Shown here piece by piece: positions 8,413-16,203 of a DNA stretch of 64,000 bases. The notes beneath the pieces are model-generated. The model worked only from the letters and a program-made list of their open reading frames with translations. It made no database searches and was not told the origin of the DNA. Made by a program: the position numbers and the translations under genes. Numbering within the stretch: position 1 is the stretch's first letter; every line of letters begins with the position of its first letter. Origin of the DNA: RGIG5579 sp045597125 (GTDB lineage Bacteria > Bacillota > Clostridia > Oscillospirales > SIG627); the NCBI GenBank assembly GCA_045597125.1, contig JAZODR010000052.1:133260-197259 (forward strand), given 5' to 3'.

Positions 8413-8441
8413 ATTATACCATACGTTTTTTAAACAGTCAA
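8413..8441 (-). promoter_or_regulatory. Promoter of the pantothenate kinase gene
   Basis: Minus strand TTGACT (8436-8441), 17-bp spacer, TATAAT (8413-8418). It lies back to back with the rightward promoter at 8453-8481. Confidence 0.85.
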
Positions 8442-8452
8442 GCAATTCGATA

Positions 8453-8481
8453 TAGACAAAAAAAGCACAAGAAGATATAAT
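8453..8481 (+). promoter_or_regulatory. Promoter of the radical SAM gene
   Basis: TAGACA (8453-8458), 17-bp spacer, TATAAT (8476-8481), followed by AGAAAGGATG and the start codon at 8503. Confidence 0.8.
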
Positions 8482-8502
8482 GTTCCCAGAAAGGATGACA
8501 AT

Positions 8503-9399
8503 ATGAAGCACGATTTATGTACACTTTGTCCGAGAGAATGCAAAGTGGATCGGAATAAGATGATTGGTTTTTGCGGTGCGCATCACTTACCCACCGTTGC
8601 AAAAGCAATGCTCCACAAATGGGAAGAGCCTTGTATTTGCTACGGAAACGGAAGTGGGGCTGTTTTCTTTTCAGGATGCCAATTAAAGTGTGTTTTTTGC
8701 CAGAATCATCAAATTTCAAGCCAAATCTCAGGACGAACTTTAAGTGCAGAAGAGCTTTCCAATTTATTTCTGCTACTGGAAGAACGGGGAGCTTGTAACA
8801 TTAATTTGGTGTCCCCTACCCCCTATCTGAACACTGTTGCGACTGCGCTGGAAAAAGCAAAAAACAAAGGTCTTTCCATCCCGATTATTTTCAATTCCGG
8901 TGGTTATGAATCCGTAGCTTCTTTGAAAAAAATGGAAGGTCTTATTGATATTTATCTCCCCGACTTCAAGTTTTATTCTACAGAGCTTTCTTCTCGATAT
9001 GCAAAGGCAAATGACTATGCCGAGCGGGCTTTGGAAGCGATTCGAGAAATGGTTCGGCAAACGAAAAATCCGTTGTTCAGCGGAGAACATCTTCTTCACG
9101 GAACCATTGTGCGACACCTTGTACTTCCGAGAGCCTCTTTGGATTCTGTAAAGATTTTAGAACTTTTAGCAGAAAATCTTCCCAAGAATACGATTCTTTC
9201 TCTCATGCGCCAATACACTCCAATGTTTTGTGCATCGGAATACCCCGAACTTTCAAGAAGTGTCACCACCTTAGAATACAATAGAGTTATATACGCAGCG
9301 CAAAAGCTCGGTTTCACCGATATCTATACACAAAAAGCAGAAAGCATCGGGCAAGAATATGTTCCCGATTTTTCTGTATTTTTTGATGAAACGAATTGA
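8503..9399 (+). CDS. Radical SAM protein, PflX-like (pyruvate formate-lyase activase homologue)
   Basis: The 298-residue protein has an N-terminal cysteine group CTLCPRECKVDR (residues 5-16) and the radical SAM 4Fe-4S motif FSGCQLKCVFCQNHQIS (about 53-69), with C-x3-C-x2-C spacing. The layout matches COG1313 (PflX), related to glycyl-radical enzyme activases. The true substrate of most members is not established. No glycyl-radical enzyme lies nearby, so an activase role cannot be argued from context. It has its own promoter, and its TGA stop is embedded in the -35 box of the next promoter. Confidence 0.85.
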   Translation: MKHDLCTLCPRECKVDRNKMIGFCGAHHLPTVAKAMLHKWEEPCICYGNGSGAVFFSGCQLKCVFCQNHQISSQISGRTLSAEELSNLFLLLEERGACNINLVSPTPYLNTVATALEKAKNKGLSIPIIFNSGGYESVASLKKMEGLIDIYLPDFKFYSTELSSRYAKANDYAERALEAIREMVRQTKNPLFSGEHLLHGTIVRHLVLPRASLDSVKILELLAENLPKNTILSLMRQYTPMFCASEYPELSRSVTTLEYNRVIYAAQKLGFTDIYTQKAESIGQEYVPDFSVFFDETN

Positions 9400-9424
9400 C
9401 AAAGAATCAAACAAATGATAAAAT
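9396..9424 (+). promoter_or_regulatory. Promoter of ddh
   Basis: TTGACA (9396-9401), 17-bp spacer, TAAAAT (9419-9424). The -35 hexamer contains the TGA stop (9397-9399) of the upstream gene. Confidence 0.8.
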
Positions 9425-9450
9425 TTTTTCATTAATTTTCGGAGGTTATT

Positions 9451-10422
9451 ATGAAAATCGGTATTTTTGGCTATGGCAATCTGGGGCGCGGAGTAGAAAA
9501 AGCCATTTTAAAAAACGAAGATGCGGAATTGGTCGGCATTTTTACAAGGCGTGATCCCAAAAGTATTATTTCCGTTACAGGTGCCGCGGTTTTTTCCTCA
9601 TCTGACGTAGAAAAATTCAAAGATCAAATTGACGTTATGATCCTTTGTGGCGGAAGCGCGACGGATTTGGTTCATCAAACGCCTGAACTGGTCAAGTATT
9701 TCCATATAGTAGACAGCTTTGATACGCATGCCAAGATTCCCCAGCATTTTGCGAATGTTGATAAGGCCGCAAAAGAAAGCGGTAAAATCGGAATCATTTC
9801 CTGTGGTTGGGATCCCGGTATGTTCTCAATAGCCAGAGTATATTCCGAGGCAATCCTTCCGGATGGTACCGATTACACCTTCTGGGGTCCCGGCGTCAGC
9901 CAGGGCCATTCCGATGCCATTCGCCGCATTGAAGGTGTACAAGACGCAAGACAATATACCGTACCGGTACCGGAAGCCGTAGAACGCGCAAAAAGCGGAA
10001 ACCGCCCCACACTCACCACCCGCGAAAAGCACACTCGCGTTTGCTATGTGGTTGCCAAGGAAGGAGCAGATCTTGCACGTATTGAAAAAGAGATCAAGGA
10101 AATGCCAAACTACTTTGCGGATTATGATACCACAGTAAACTTCATTTCCATGGAAGAACTCAAGGAAAAGCACGGCTCTCTCCCCCACGGTGGAGTTGTA
10201 ATCCGCTCAGGATTGACCACCGAAGGCAACAACCAGACCATAGAATACCGTCTGAATTTGGACTCAAATCCCGAATTTACCGCAAGTGTTTTAGTCGCTT
10301 GTGCCAGAGCAGCAGTAAAACTTGCGGCAGAAGGTATTAAAGGAGCAAAAACCATTCTGGATCTTCCACCCTCCGCTCTATCTCAAAGAAGCCCCGAAGA
10401 ATTACGAGCACATTCTCTATAA
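9451..10422 (+). CDS. ddh: meso-Diaminopimelate dehydrogenase
   Basis: Converts L-tetrahydrodipicolinate, ammonia and NADPH to meso-diaminopimelate in one step, feeding lysine and peptidoglycan synthesis. The 323 residues begin MKIGIFGYGNLGRGVEKAI, a Rossmann NADP motif, followed by GIFTRRDPKSI. CGGSATD (about 66-72) and SCGWDPGMFSIARV (about 113-126) are the family's substrate-binding segments. A strong TTCGGAGG site precedes the ATG. It is monocistronic between its promoter and the terminator at 10423-10455. Its presence suggests the dehydrogenase branch, alone or alongside another lysine pathway variant. Confidence 0.95.
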   Translation: MKIGIFGYGNLGRGVEKAILKNEDAELVGIFTRRDPKSIISVTGAAVFSSSDVEKFKDQIDVMILCGGSATDLVHQTPELVKYFHIVDSFDTHAKIPQHFANVDKAAKESGKIGIISCGWDPGMFSIARVYSEAILPDGTDYTFWGPGVSQGHSDAIRRIEGVQDARQYTVPVPEAVERAKSGNRPTLTTREKHTRVCYVVAKEGADLARIEKEIKEMPNYFADYDTTVNFISMEELKEKHGSLPHGGVVIRSGLTTEGNNQTIEYRLNLDSNPEFTASVLVACARAAVKLAAEGIKGAKTILDLPPSALSQRSPEELRAHSL

Positions 10423-10455
10423 AAAAAAGGACTACGAATTTCGTAGTCCTTTTTC
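10423..10455. terminator. Bidirectional terminator between ddh and the ECF S component
   Basis: AAAAGGACTACGA and TCGTAGTCCTTTTT form a 13-bp stem with a 3-base loop, with A and T runs on both sides. It serves converging transcripts from both strands. Confidence 0.9.
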
Positions 10456-10458
10456 AAA

Positions 10459-11082
10459 TCACACGTTGCCGGTATCCAGTTTCAAAATTCCGCTTTTCTT
10501 CAAAGCCTGAATCACACGAACAATCACGGGGGCACAAATGATATTGGTACCCAATTCGATTAAGAAATTGATACCAACAATGCCAAAAATAACGAAAGCG
10601 AATAACGTTGCATCGCCCGCAAAGGTCATGGCAATATCGCGGTAGAAAACAACCAGACCGAGAGAGAAGATTCCCGTATTAACAACAGGACATGCAATCG
10701 CCGAAAGAATCACGCCCAAATAAAGCTTTTTCTTCAGAAGTGCTTTTCCAATCAAACCTGCTACTAAGCCACAACAAAAACCTTTAAAAATACAGAGAAA
10801 AATAGTTAAAAAAGGTTTTTCAGCAAGCATATTCGCAGCAAGAACACCTGCTGTACCCTGAAGTACGGAGAGAGCAACCACCAATCCAAAAACCGTGCCG
10901 AGCAACGACCCGAAAACAGGACCGTACAAAATCGCACCAAGCACGATGGGAACAAGGGTCAAGGTGATAGAAAGACCGGTTCCCGGGATTGCAATAGCAC
11001 CGCCAAAATACTGTAAAACGGCAACGATTGCGACAAGAATTGACATAATCACAAGTCTTTGAATTTTATTTTGTGTTAACAT
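10459..11082 (-). CDS. ECF transporter S component (vitamin uptake, possibly pantothenate)
   Basis: Membrane substrate-binding subunit of an energy-coupling-factor transporter. The ATG at 11082 is chosen because CAAGGAGGT lies 7 bases upstream; an upstream in-frame extension overlaps the previous gene and is not needed. The 207 residues form about six hydrophobic segments, including LVIMSILVAIVAVLQYFGGA, LVPIVLGAILYGPVFGSLLG and CPVVNTGIFSLGLVVFY. The pattern resembles the ECF S group often annotated as PanT-like, and a type II pantothenate kinase lies nearby. Substrate assignment is inference. No EcfA or EcfT gene is in the window, so it probably shares a general energizing module (group II ECF). 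Confidence 0.8.
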   Translation of the reverse strand: MLTQNKIQRLVIMSILVAIVAVLQYFGGAIAIPGTGLSITLTLVPIVLGAILYGPVFGSLLGTVFGLVVALSVLQGTAGVLAANMLAEKPFLTIFLCIFKGFCCGLVAGLIGKALLKKKLYLGVILSAIACPVVNTGIFSLGLVVFYRDIAMTFAGDATLFAFVIFGIVGINFLIELGTNIICAPVIVRVIQALKKSGILKLDTGNV

Positions 11083-11107
11083 AATAATACCTCCTTGCAG
11101 GGTGATT

Positions 11108-12721
11108 CTACCACTCCTTTTTTGAAAAATCAAGAGAAAATCGTTTTTTTGCAAAATATGCCTCGGCAGCCTTCATTCCGTCCATTGCAGATGACATAAT
11201 ACCTCCTGCATAGCCTGCTCCCTCACCAATCGGATACAACCCCAAAACGGAACTTTGAAAATCCTCTCCTCTGGGAATGCGAACAGGACAAGTTGCGCGC
11301 GATTCCACAGCGGTTAAAATCGCATCCTCATCGTCAAAACCAGAAAGGAGTTTTCCCATTTTTACAATTCCCTCTCCAAGTGCATTGCAGAGGTCCCTTG
11401 GAAGAATTTGATTTAAATCTGCAGGTTTTACTCCGATTGCATAAGTCGGGCGAACAGACCCGAAACCAGAGGTCTCCTTCCTCTTTAAAAAATCACCGAA
11501 ACGCTGACAAGGTGCGGCAAAACCGCCACCGCCCAAGACATATGCTTTCCGTTCCAATTCCTCCTGAAATCGAAAGCCGCTCAATTCATCTTTTGGCAAT
11601 TCTTCGGGTAAAATATTATAAAGCAGAGCGGAATTGGCATTTTCTCCATCGCGGGCAAAATTACTCATCCCGTTGGTGACCACACCACCCTCATCACTGG
11701 CAGCGGGCACGACAACGCCACCGGGACACATACAAAAGGTATAAAGATTCTTGCCCGTTGCTGTAGGCACGGCAAGCTTATAATCCGCCGAAGGCAAACG
11801 ATATCTGTCAAATGCCGCACCGTATTGAGAGCGATTGATTCGCTCTTGTAAATGCTCAATGCGAACTCCCACCGAGAAAATCTTTTTCTCCATGGGGATT
11901 CCGCTATCACGCAAAGCATAAAACGTATCACGGGCACTATGGCCGATCCCAAGAAACAAAGCTCTACAGGAAAGCTCTTTTGTTCCCTCGGCATCCCGAT
12001 AACAAATGCCGATCACTTGATTGTTTTCAAGTATTGGCTTCAAAAATAACGTTTCAAAAAAAATCTCTCCGCCAAGCCGCAGAATCTCGTTGCGCAAATT
12101 CCGCACAACATTGCGAAGCTTATCTGTTCCGATATGAGGTTTGCTCAAAAAAAGCACTTCTTCGGGAGCGCCAAATTTGACGAATTCTTCCAAAACGAAG
12201 CGACCGCGGAAATTTTTATCCCGTAGCAGCGTATTCAATTTCCCGTCGGAAAAGGTACCTGCTCCGCCTTCTCCGAATTGAACATTTGAAGAGGCGATCC
12301 TTCCCGTGGAAAAGAAACGAGAAACGTCCTTCACCCTCTCTTCTATACACGCACCCCGCTCAAGAACAATCGGTCTAAGTCCCGCCCGTGCCAAAACCAA
12401 AGCGGCAAACATTCCCGCAGGTCCAAAGCCCACCACAACAGGTCGATCCTTTGCCTCTGAAAATGACGGAATTTGATAGACAAACTCTTTTTCTACACAC
12501 TTGCATTTTGACGAAGGCTTTACTATCACGCCCTCTCTGCAAAAAACATCAACTGTATAACGATAAAGAACCTGCCCCTTTCGAGCATCCAACGATTTGC
12601 GATAAATTTTTATTGATTCAATTGCGGAAGGCGAAACACGCAATTCCTTTGCAGCCTTATACAAAAGCTTATCCGTGCTCTCGTCGGGCATCAATGCAAG
12701 CTCGGAAACTCGATAAAACAT
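11108..12721 (-). CDS. FAD-dependent oxidoreductase of the COG2509 family
   Basis: 537 residues, the usual length for this family of uncharacterised FAD dehydrogenases. After an N-terminal domain of about 90 residues comes the dinucleotide motif PVVVGFGPAGMFAALVLARA (about 94-113), then IVLERG. Later segments include NVQFGEGGAGTFSDGKLNT, CMCPGGVVVPA, and the C-terminal YPIGEGAGYAGGIMSSAMDG. These are hallmarks of the HI0933/COG2509 group. The reaction is unknown. The downstream ECF S gene follows after 25 bases and is probably co-transcribed. The upstream region carries the opposite-facing tRNA-Leu promoter. Confidence 0.85.
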   Translation of the reverse strand: MFYRVSELALMPDESTDKLLYKAAKELRVSPSAIESIKIYRKSLDARKGQVLYRYTVDVFCREGVIVKPSSKCKCVEKEFVYQIPSFSEAKDRPVVVGFGPAGMFAALVLARAGLRPIVLERGACIEERVKDVSRFFSTGRIASSNVQFGEGGAGTFSDGKLNTLLRDKNFRGRFVLEEFVKFGAPEEVLFLSKPHIGTDKLRNVVRNLRNEILRLGGEIFFETLFLKPILENNQVIGICYRDAEGTKELSCRALFLGIGHSARDTFYALRDSGIPMEKKIFSVGVRIEHLQERINRSQYGAAFDRYRLPSADYKLAVPTATGKNLYTFCMCPGGVVVPAASDEGGVVTNGMSNFARDGENANSALLYNILPEELPKDELSGFRFQEELERKAYVLGGGGFAAPCQRFGDFLKRKETSGFGSVRPTYAIGVKPADLNQILPRDLCNALGEGIVKMGKLLSGFDDEDAILTAVESRATCPVRIPRGEDFQSSVLGLYPIGEGAGYAGGIMSSAMDGMKAAEAYFAKKRFSLDFSKKEW

Positions 12722-12731
12722 TTTCTCCTCC

Positions 12732-12760
12732 TTGACAAAACAGAAAAAATCAATTAGAAT
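12732..12760 (+). promoter_or_regulatory. Promoter of tRNA-Leu
   Basis: Perfect TTGACA (12732-12737), 17-bp spacer, TAGAAT (12755-12760). The tRNA begins 12 bases after the -10 box, so the primary transcript has a very short leader. Confidence 0.9.
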
Positions 12761-12771
12761 ATCAAAGCTAT

Positions 12772-12854
12772 GCGGGTATGGCGGAATTGGCAGACGCGCC
12801 AGATTTAGGATCTGGTGGGTGACCGTGCAGGTTCAAGTCCTGTTACCCGTACCA
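12772..12854 (+). tRNA. tRNA-Leu (anticodon TAG)
   Basis: An 83-base class II tRNA with acceptor GCGGGTA pairing TACCCGT (one G-T), anticodon loop TTTAGGA giving TAG, a variable arm, T-loop GGTTCAAGTCC and an encoded CCA end. Reads CUN leucine codons. It is expressed alone. Confidence 0.95.
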
Positions 12855-12889
12855 AAAATTCCAAGAACCTGGAGTTCTTGGAATTTTTA
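12855..12889 (+). terminator. Terminator of tRNA-Leu
   Basis: AAAATTCCAAGAAC (12855-12868) and GTTCTTGGAATTTTT (12874-12888) form a 14-bp stem with a 5-base loop ending in T5. It may also end transcripts from the converging gene at 12905-13444. Confidence 0.9.
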
Positions 12890-12904
12890 CTTATTGCCGC
12901 AAAT

Positions 12905-13444
12905 TTATTTTTTCGGAATGAAATATTCTTTTAAGAGACCGCGGTAAATAACCTTTGTACCCGGAAAAGAGAGGAAATCACTGGGTGCAGTAAACGTTTT
13001 CAAATCCTCAGCACCGGGAACATTATATTTTCGGAAAATAGTTTTTACAAAGTCAGAACAATAATATTTGTTGTTCCGTCTTTTTTCGACCTTGATCGCC
13101 GCAAGACACAAACCGATAAAATCATATCCAAATTGTTCCTTACTCTCATACATTTCCTCAAGCACATCCCGTATCCCGTTATACGATGTTTCGGAAACCG
13201 ACAAAGATAAAACAACAGCTCTCGTTCGGGGAAATCTTTTAAACGTACCTGAATGTAAATGCTCCTTTACGAAGCCTCCCCAATACGGATTGTATGCTTG
13301 ACGCCTGCCAAAAGAATACATAGGCTCCAAATCCGATGAAAGAGCAATCGAAATATGGTTATAATCCGCACCGGTATAAACGCGAATCAAATGTGACAAA
13401 AATGAATCAGTTTGTGTCAGAACCAAGTAGATTTCTTTATCCAT
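12905..13444 (-). CDS. Probable permuted papain-like (NlpC/P60-type) hydrolase
   Basis: A 179-residue protein without signal peptide or membrane segment. YNHISIAL (about residues 28-35) and NKYYCSDFVKTIF (about 124-136) give the His then Cys order of circularly permuted papain-fold amidases (YiiX/YaeF-like superfamily). A further acidic or polar catalytic residue cannot be assigned. Clostridia often carry such short cytoplasmic homologues whose substrate is unknown. The ATG follows AGAGGAATAG. It has its own promoter (13475-13504). The catalytic reading rests on two short motifs only. Confidence 0.6.
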   Translation of the reverse strand: MDKEIYLVLTQTDSFLSHLIRVYTGADYNHISIALSSDLEPMYSFGRRQAYNPYWGGFVKEHLHSGTFKRFPRTRAVVLSLSVSETSYNGIRDVLEEMYESKEQFGYDFIGLCLAAIKVEKRRNNKYYCSDFVKTIFRKYNVPGAEDLKTFTAPSDFLSFPGTKVIYRGLLKEYFIPKK

Positions 13445-13474
13445 TTTCTATTCCTCTCTCAAAATTCTGCAAAA

Positions 13475-13504
13475 ATTATACCATCCAAAAGAGAATTTCG
13501 TCAA
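13475..13504 (-). promoter_or_regulatory. Promoter of the papain-like hydrolase gene
   Basis: Minus strand TTGACG (13499-13504), 18-bp spacer, TATAAT (13475-13480). Confidence 0.75.
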
Positions 13505-13513
13505 GTTTTTCTC

Positions 13514-13541
13514 TTGAGTTTTTCAAAAAATGCTTTATAAT
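13514..13541 (+). promoter_or_regulatory. Promoter of the CBM9-like gene
   Basis: TTGAGT (13514-13519), 16-bp spacer, TATAAT (13536-13541). It is divergent from the promoter at 13475-13504, about 10 bases away. Confidence 0.7.
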
Positions 13542-13566
13542 ATATTTAAGAAACAAGGAGAAAGTT

Positions 13567-14166
13567 ATGAAAGAATACACGATTACCAAAAAAACTGCAG
13601 ATTTTTCTTGGGACAAGATTCCATCCCTTTCTATTTGTGAGCCTTTGGAGCAGGTAGAGGTGACCATCCATGCATGGGCACAAATCTGCTATGACGATAT
13701 GGCTTTATACATTCGTCTTTCCAGTGACGAAAAGAACATCCGTGCAGAGCTCAACGGTGTACTGGATGAAGTGTGCAACGACAGTTGTATGGAATTTTTC
13801 TTTTGCCCGATGGAAGACGACAAAAGATATTTCAACATAGAAAGCAATCTCAACGGCGCAATTTATCTGGGCATCGGAAGCAATGCTCACACCTTGGTCA
13901 GACTCATTCCCGAGGAACCCTCAATCAAGCCCGGCGCGAAAAAAACAAAGGAAGGCTGGGAATTGACCTACAGCATCCCATATGAATTCATTCGCCGTTT
14001 CTTCCCCGAATTTCAAGTATATTCGGGCAAAGAGATTCGCGCAAACTGCTTTAAATGCGCTGATTTGACAGAACCTGCTCACTATCTTACCTGGAATCCT
14101 CATCCCCTTCTTGAATACGCTTCCTTCCACAACCCCGATGCATTTGGAAAAATGAAATTTGAATAA
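13567..14166 (+). CDS. Carbohydrate-binding family 9-like protein
   Basis: The ATG at 13567 follows AAGGAGAAAGTT and gives 199 residues; in-frame codons upstream overlap the promoter. The sequence resembles stand-alone CBM9-like beta-sandwich proteins: ALYIRLSSDEKNIRAEL, NDSCMEFFFCPMEDDKRYFN, KEGWELTYSIPYEFIRRFF and a C-terminal HYLTWNPHPLLEYASFH. No signal peptide or catalytic domain is evident, so it would act in the cytoplasm, perhaps on sugars or glycosides, but this is only inferred from fold resemblance. It is monocistronic. Confidence 0.65.
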   Translation: MKEYTITKKTADFSWDKIPSLSICEPLEQVEVTIHAWAQICYDDMALYIRLSSDEKNIRAELNGVLDEVCNDSCMEFFFCPMEDDKRYFNIESNLNGAIYLGIGSNAHTLVRLIPEEPSIKPGAKKTKEGWELTYSIPYEFIRRFFPEFQVYSGKEIRANCFKCADLTEPAHYLTWNPHPLLEYASFHNPDAFGKMKFE

Positions 14167-14197
14167 AAAATAACCACCCCTCGGGTGGTTATTTTTT
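14165..14197. terminator. Bidirectional terminator
   Basis: AAAAAATAACCACCC and GGGTGGTTATTTTTT pair across a 3-base loop between converging genes; both flanks give T runs in the respective direction. Confidence 0.9.
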
Positions 14198-14993
14198 ATT
14201 CTACGTTGACACCTTTTTTCAAAAGATAAACATTCAAAAAATAAGCTCCGATGCAGAATATAGCGTAGAAAGCAGTTCCTGCCAGAAACACCGAAACCAG
14301 CGTTTCAGGGCTGAATGACATCAAATCATTTGAACGAAAAATCTCGAAGAAACGTGAATCAAAAAGCGCAATAATGAGCATTCCCACAAGAGTTATAGTC
14401 TGGGAAATCATGTATCCGGCAAAGCCAAAAATCACGGACCACAAAATTTTACCCTGCTGAAAACGATGACCGATCAGAATTCCTGTAAAGCCAACTTGAA
14501 TCCCGTTGAAAAACTCCAGAAAAAGCAAAAAGAAAAAGAAAGCAAAGATTGTCGGCAAGGAAATGCCAAGGTGCTCGGAAAAAGGGGTTAAAAAGGCTTT
14601 TATCATACTCCAAAGGTCTTTCGTCCAATAAGTTATGAAAAGCACAAGGATGATACCGAGCATAGAAAAAAGCAAACTAACGGCGGCGGTCAAAAATTTG
14701 GCAGTGTAATGAACTTCTCTTTTAATGGGGAGCGTATGGGTCAAATAGGACTCATCCCCAAACAAGTTTGAACGAAACAAAACCCAAGAACGCATAAAGC
14801 AGTTAATCAATAAACTGCACATCATTGAAATCGCACTTCCATTGCAAATTCCTTTGATAATGGAAATTGCCAAAGAATCCCCCAGCTCACCAAGCAATCT
14901 GGTCAAAATCCCGAAAAATGAAGCCAAAAGCAAAAACACAATCAAAAATTTGAGCATTTTTCTCAAATCATATTTCATTAAACGATTCAGCAT
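14196..14993 (-). CDS. ABC-2 type transporter permease
   Basis: 265 residues with about six hydrophobic helices (for example MLKFLIVFLLLASFFGILTR, ILVLFITYWTKDL, AIFCIGAYFLNVYLL). It overlaps the ATPase gene by 7 bases. Together with the GntR regulator it forms a regulator-ATPase-permease set like the ytr and related envelope-stress exporters of Bacillota. Substrate unknown; such systems often respond to cell-wall-active peptides. Confidence 0.8.
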   Translation of the reverse strand: MLNRLMKYDLRKMLKFLIVFLLLASFFGILTRLLGELGDSLAISIIKGICNGSAISMMCSLLINCFMRSWVLFRSNLFGDESYLTHTLPIKREVHYTAKFLTAAVSLLFSMLGIILVLFITYWTKDLWSMIKAFLTPFSEHLGISLPTIFAFFFFLLFLEFFNGIQVGFTGILIGHRFQQGKILWSVIFGFAGYMISQTITLVGMLIIALFDSRFFEIFRSNDLMSFSPETLVSVFLAGTAFYAIFCIGAYFLNVYLLKKGVNVE

Positions 14994-15679
14994 CGAAACA
15001 TCCTCCTGAAAATCTCATCTACGGAAGCGTTTTCCCTTGTCCGCAAACTGTCACAATTCTCCGCCAAGGCAATTTTTCCGTTATTGATAAATATAACATC
15101 ATCCAGAATACGCTCTATATCACTAATCAAATGGGTAGAAATCAGAACTGAAGCACCGGGATTAAAGTTTGTCAAAATCGTATCAAGAATATAATCGCGG
15201 GTTGCGGGGTCAACCCCGCCCAAAGGTTCATCCAGAATATAAAGATCCGCCTTCCGACTCATCACCAGCACAAGCTGAACCTTTTCCTGCATTCCCTTAC
15301 TCATTTTTTGCAAACGCATCCCCTCATCCAAGGATAAATCCTTCAAGAGTCTGCGTGCTTTTTCAACATCAAAATTGTCATAAAAATCGGAAAAATACTT
15401 AAGAACCTGACGAACCGTCATAGATTTATCCAGATAGGTACGCTCGGACAAAAACGAAATGCGCTTTTTACTTTCGATTCCGATCGGCGCTCCTCGAAAA
15501 AGAATCTGTCCTGCGTCAGGCATTAAAAGATCGTTAATCAGTTTCAAAAGAGTGGATTTTCCCGTACCGTTTTTCCCAAGCAAACCGATGATGCGGCCTT
15601 CCTCAAGGCGAAGATCAATACCATCCAAGACCTTATTCTTTCCGTAGCATTTTTCAACTCCGATACATTCCAATATCAT
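14987..15679 (-). CDS. ABC transporter ATP-binding protein
   Basis: 230 residues with Walker A GLLGKNGTGKSTLLKLI (about 33-49), a signature-type MSKGMQEKVQLVLVMS (about 133) and Walker B YILDEPLGGVD (about 153). The signature has SKG where LSGGQ is usual, common in ABC-2 systems. It overlaps both neighbours (ATGA with the regulator, 7 bases with the permease), so the three products are co-translated. Confidence 0.9.
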   Translation of the reverse strand: MILECIGVEKCYGKNKVLDGIDLRLEEGRIIGLLGKNGTGKSTLLKLINDLLMPDAGQILFRGAPIGIESKKRISFLSERTYLDKSMTVRQVLKYFSDFYDNFDVEKARRLLKDLSLDEGMRLQKMSKGMQEKVQLVLVMSRKADLYILDEPLGGVDPATRDYILDTILTNFNPGASVLISTHLISDIERILDDVIFINNGKIALAENCDSLRTRENASVDEIFRRMFRC

Positions 15680-16059
15680 TTATCCGTTTCTCCTTTCAAT
15701 TTTTGAAGGCAAAGCAAAGCCTCTTGAAAATCCATCCCGATTTGCTCCATTTTTTCGTAAAATTCACGAGCAAATCGCTCCGCTTCCTTTTGTTTACAGC
15801 GCTGAATCAAATCTAGGTCGGAAGTAACAAATTTTCCGTTTGTTCGTTCCGTCCGAATGAGTCCCGACAATTCAAGCTCCGCCAATGCCTTTTGCATGGT
15901 ATTGGGATTGACCTGCTCTTGCAAAGCCCACTCTCTCACGGACAGAACTCTCTCCCCGGGTTGCAGAGAACCGGAGATAATTAAAAAACGAATTCGCTCA
16001 ACCAATTGAAGATATATGGGAAAATTATTTTCAAAACTCAGTTCGAATCCCTCCTTCAT
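15676..16059 (-). CDS. GntR-family transcriptional regulator, YtrA subfamily
   Basis: 127 residues: a winged helix-turn-helix starting NFPIYLQLVERIRFLIISG and continuing GERVLSVREWALQEQVNPNT and MQKALAELELSGLIRTERTN, then a short helical tail of about 45 residues. The short C-terminal region without an effector domain marks the YtrA subfamily, which represses its own operon with linked ABC transporter genes. TTGTAT-N10-ATACAA overlaps its start region and promoter and is the likely operator. The ATG follows GAAGGAGGGATT. Confidence 0.88.
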   Translation of the reverse strand: MKEGFELSFENNFPIYLQLVERIRFLIISGSLQPGERVLSVREWALQEQVNPNTMQKALAELELSGLIRTERTNGKFVTSDLDLIQRCKQKEAERFAREFYEKMEQIGMDFQEALLCLQKLKGETDK

Positions 16060-16108
16060 TGTATGAATTGATTAATACAATAATACAATATTTGTGCTTT
16101 TTTGTCAA
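16059..16108 (-). promoter_or_regulatory. Promoter and probable operator of the GntR-ABC operon
   Basis: Minus strand TTGACA (16103-16108), 17-bp spacer, TATTAT (16080-16085). An inverted repeat TTGTAT (16059-16064) N10 ATACAA (16075-16080) abuts the -10 box, and a second ATACAA copy lies at 16083-16088. Spacing and position suit autorepression by the YtrA-type regulator. Confidence 0.7.
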
Positions 16109-16129
16109 GAGATAAGAAAAACTTTTTTC

Positions 16130-16158
16130 TTTACAAAACTAAAATATAGTGTTATAAT
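16130..16158 (+). promoter_or_regulatory. Promoter of the gdpP-rplI-dnaB operon
   Basis: TTTACA (16130-16135), 17-bp spacer, TATAAT (16153-16158), about 45 bases before gdpP. Confidence 0.8.
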
Positions 16159-16203
16159 ATTTTGGAATAAATTTCTATTTAAACTTCGCAGAAAGGAAAA
16201 CGG

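Noticed and set aside
11083..11154. N-terminal extension of the ECF S component
   Set aside because: It overlaps the FAD gene and has no ribosome binding site, whereas CAAGGAGGT precedes the ATG at 11082.
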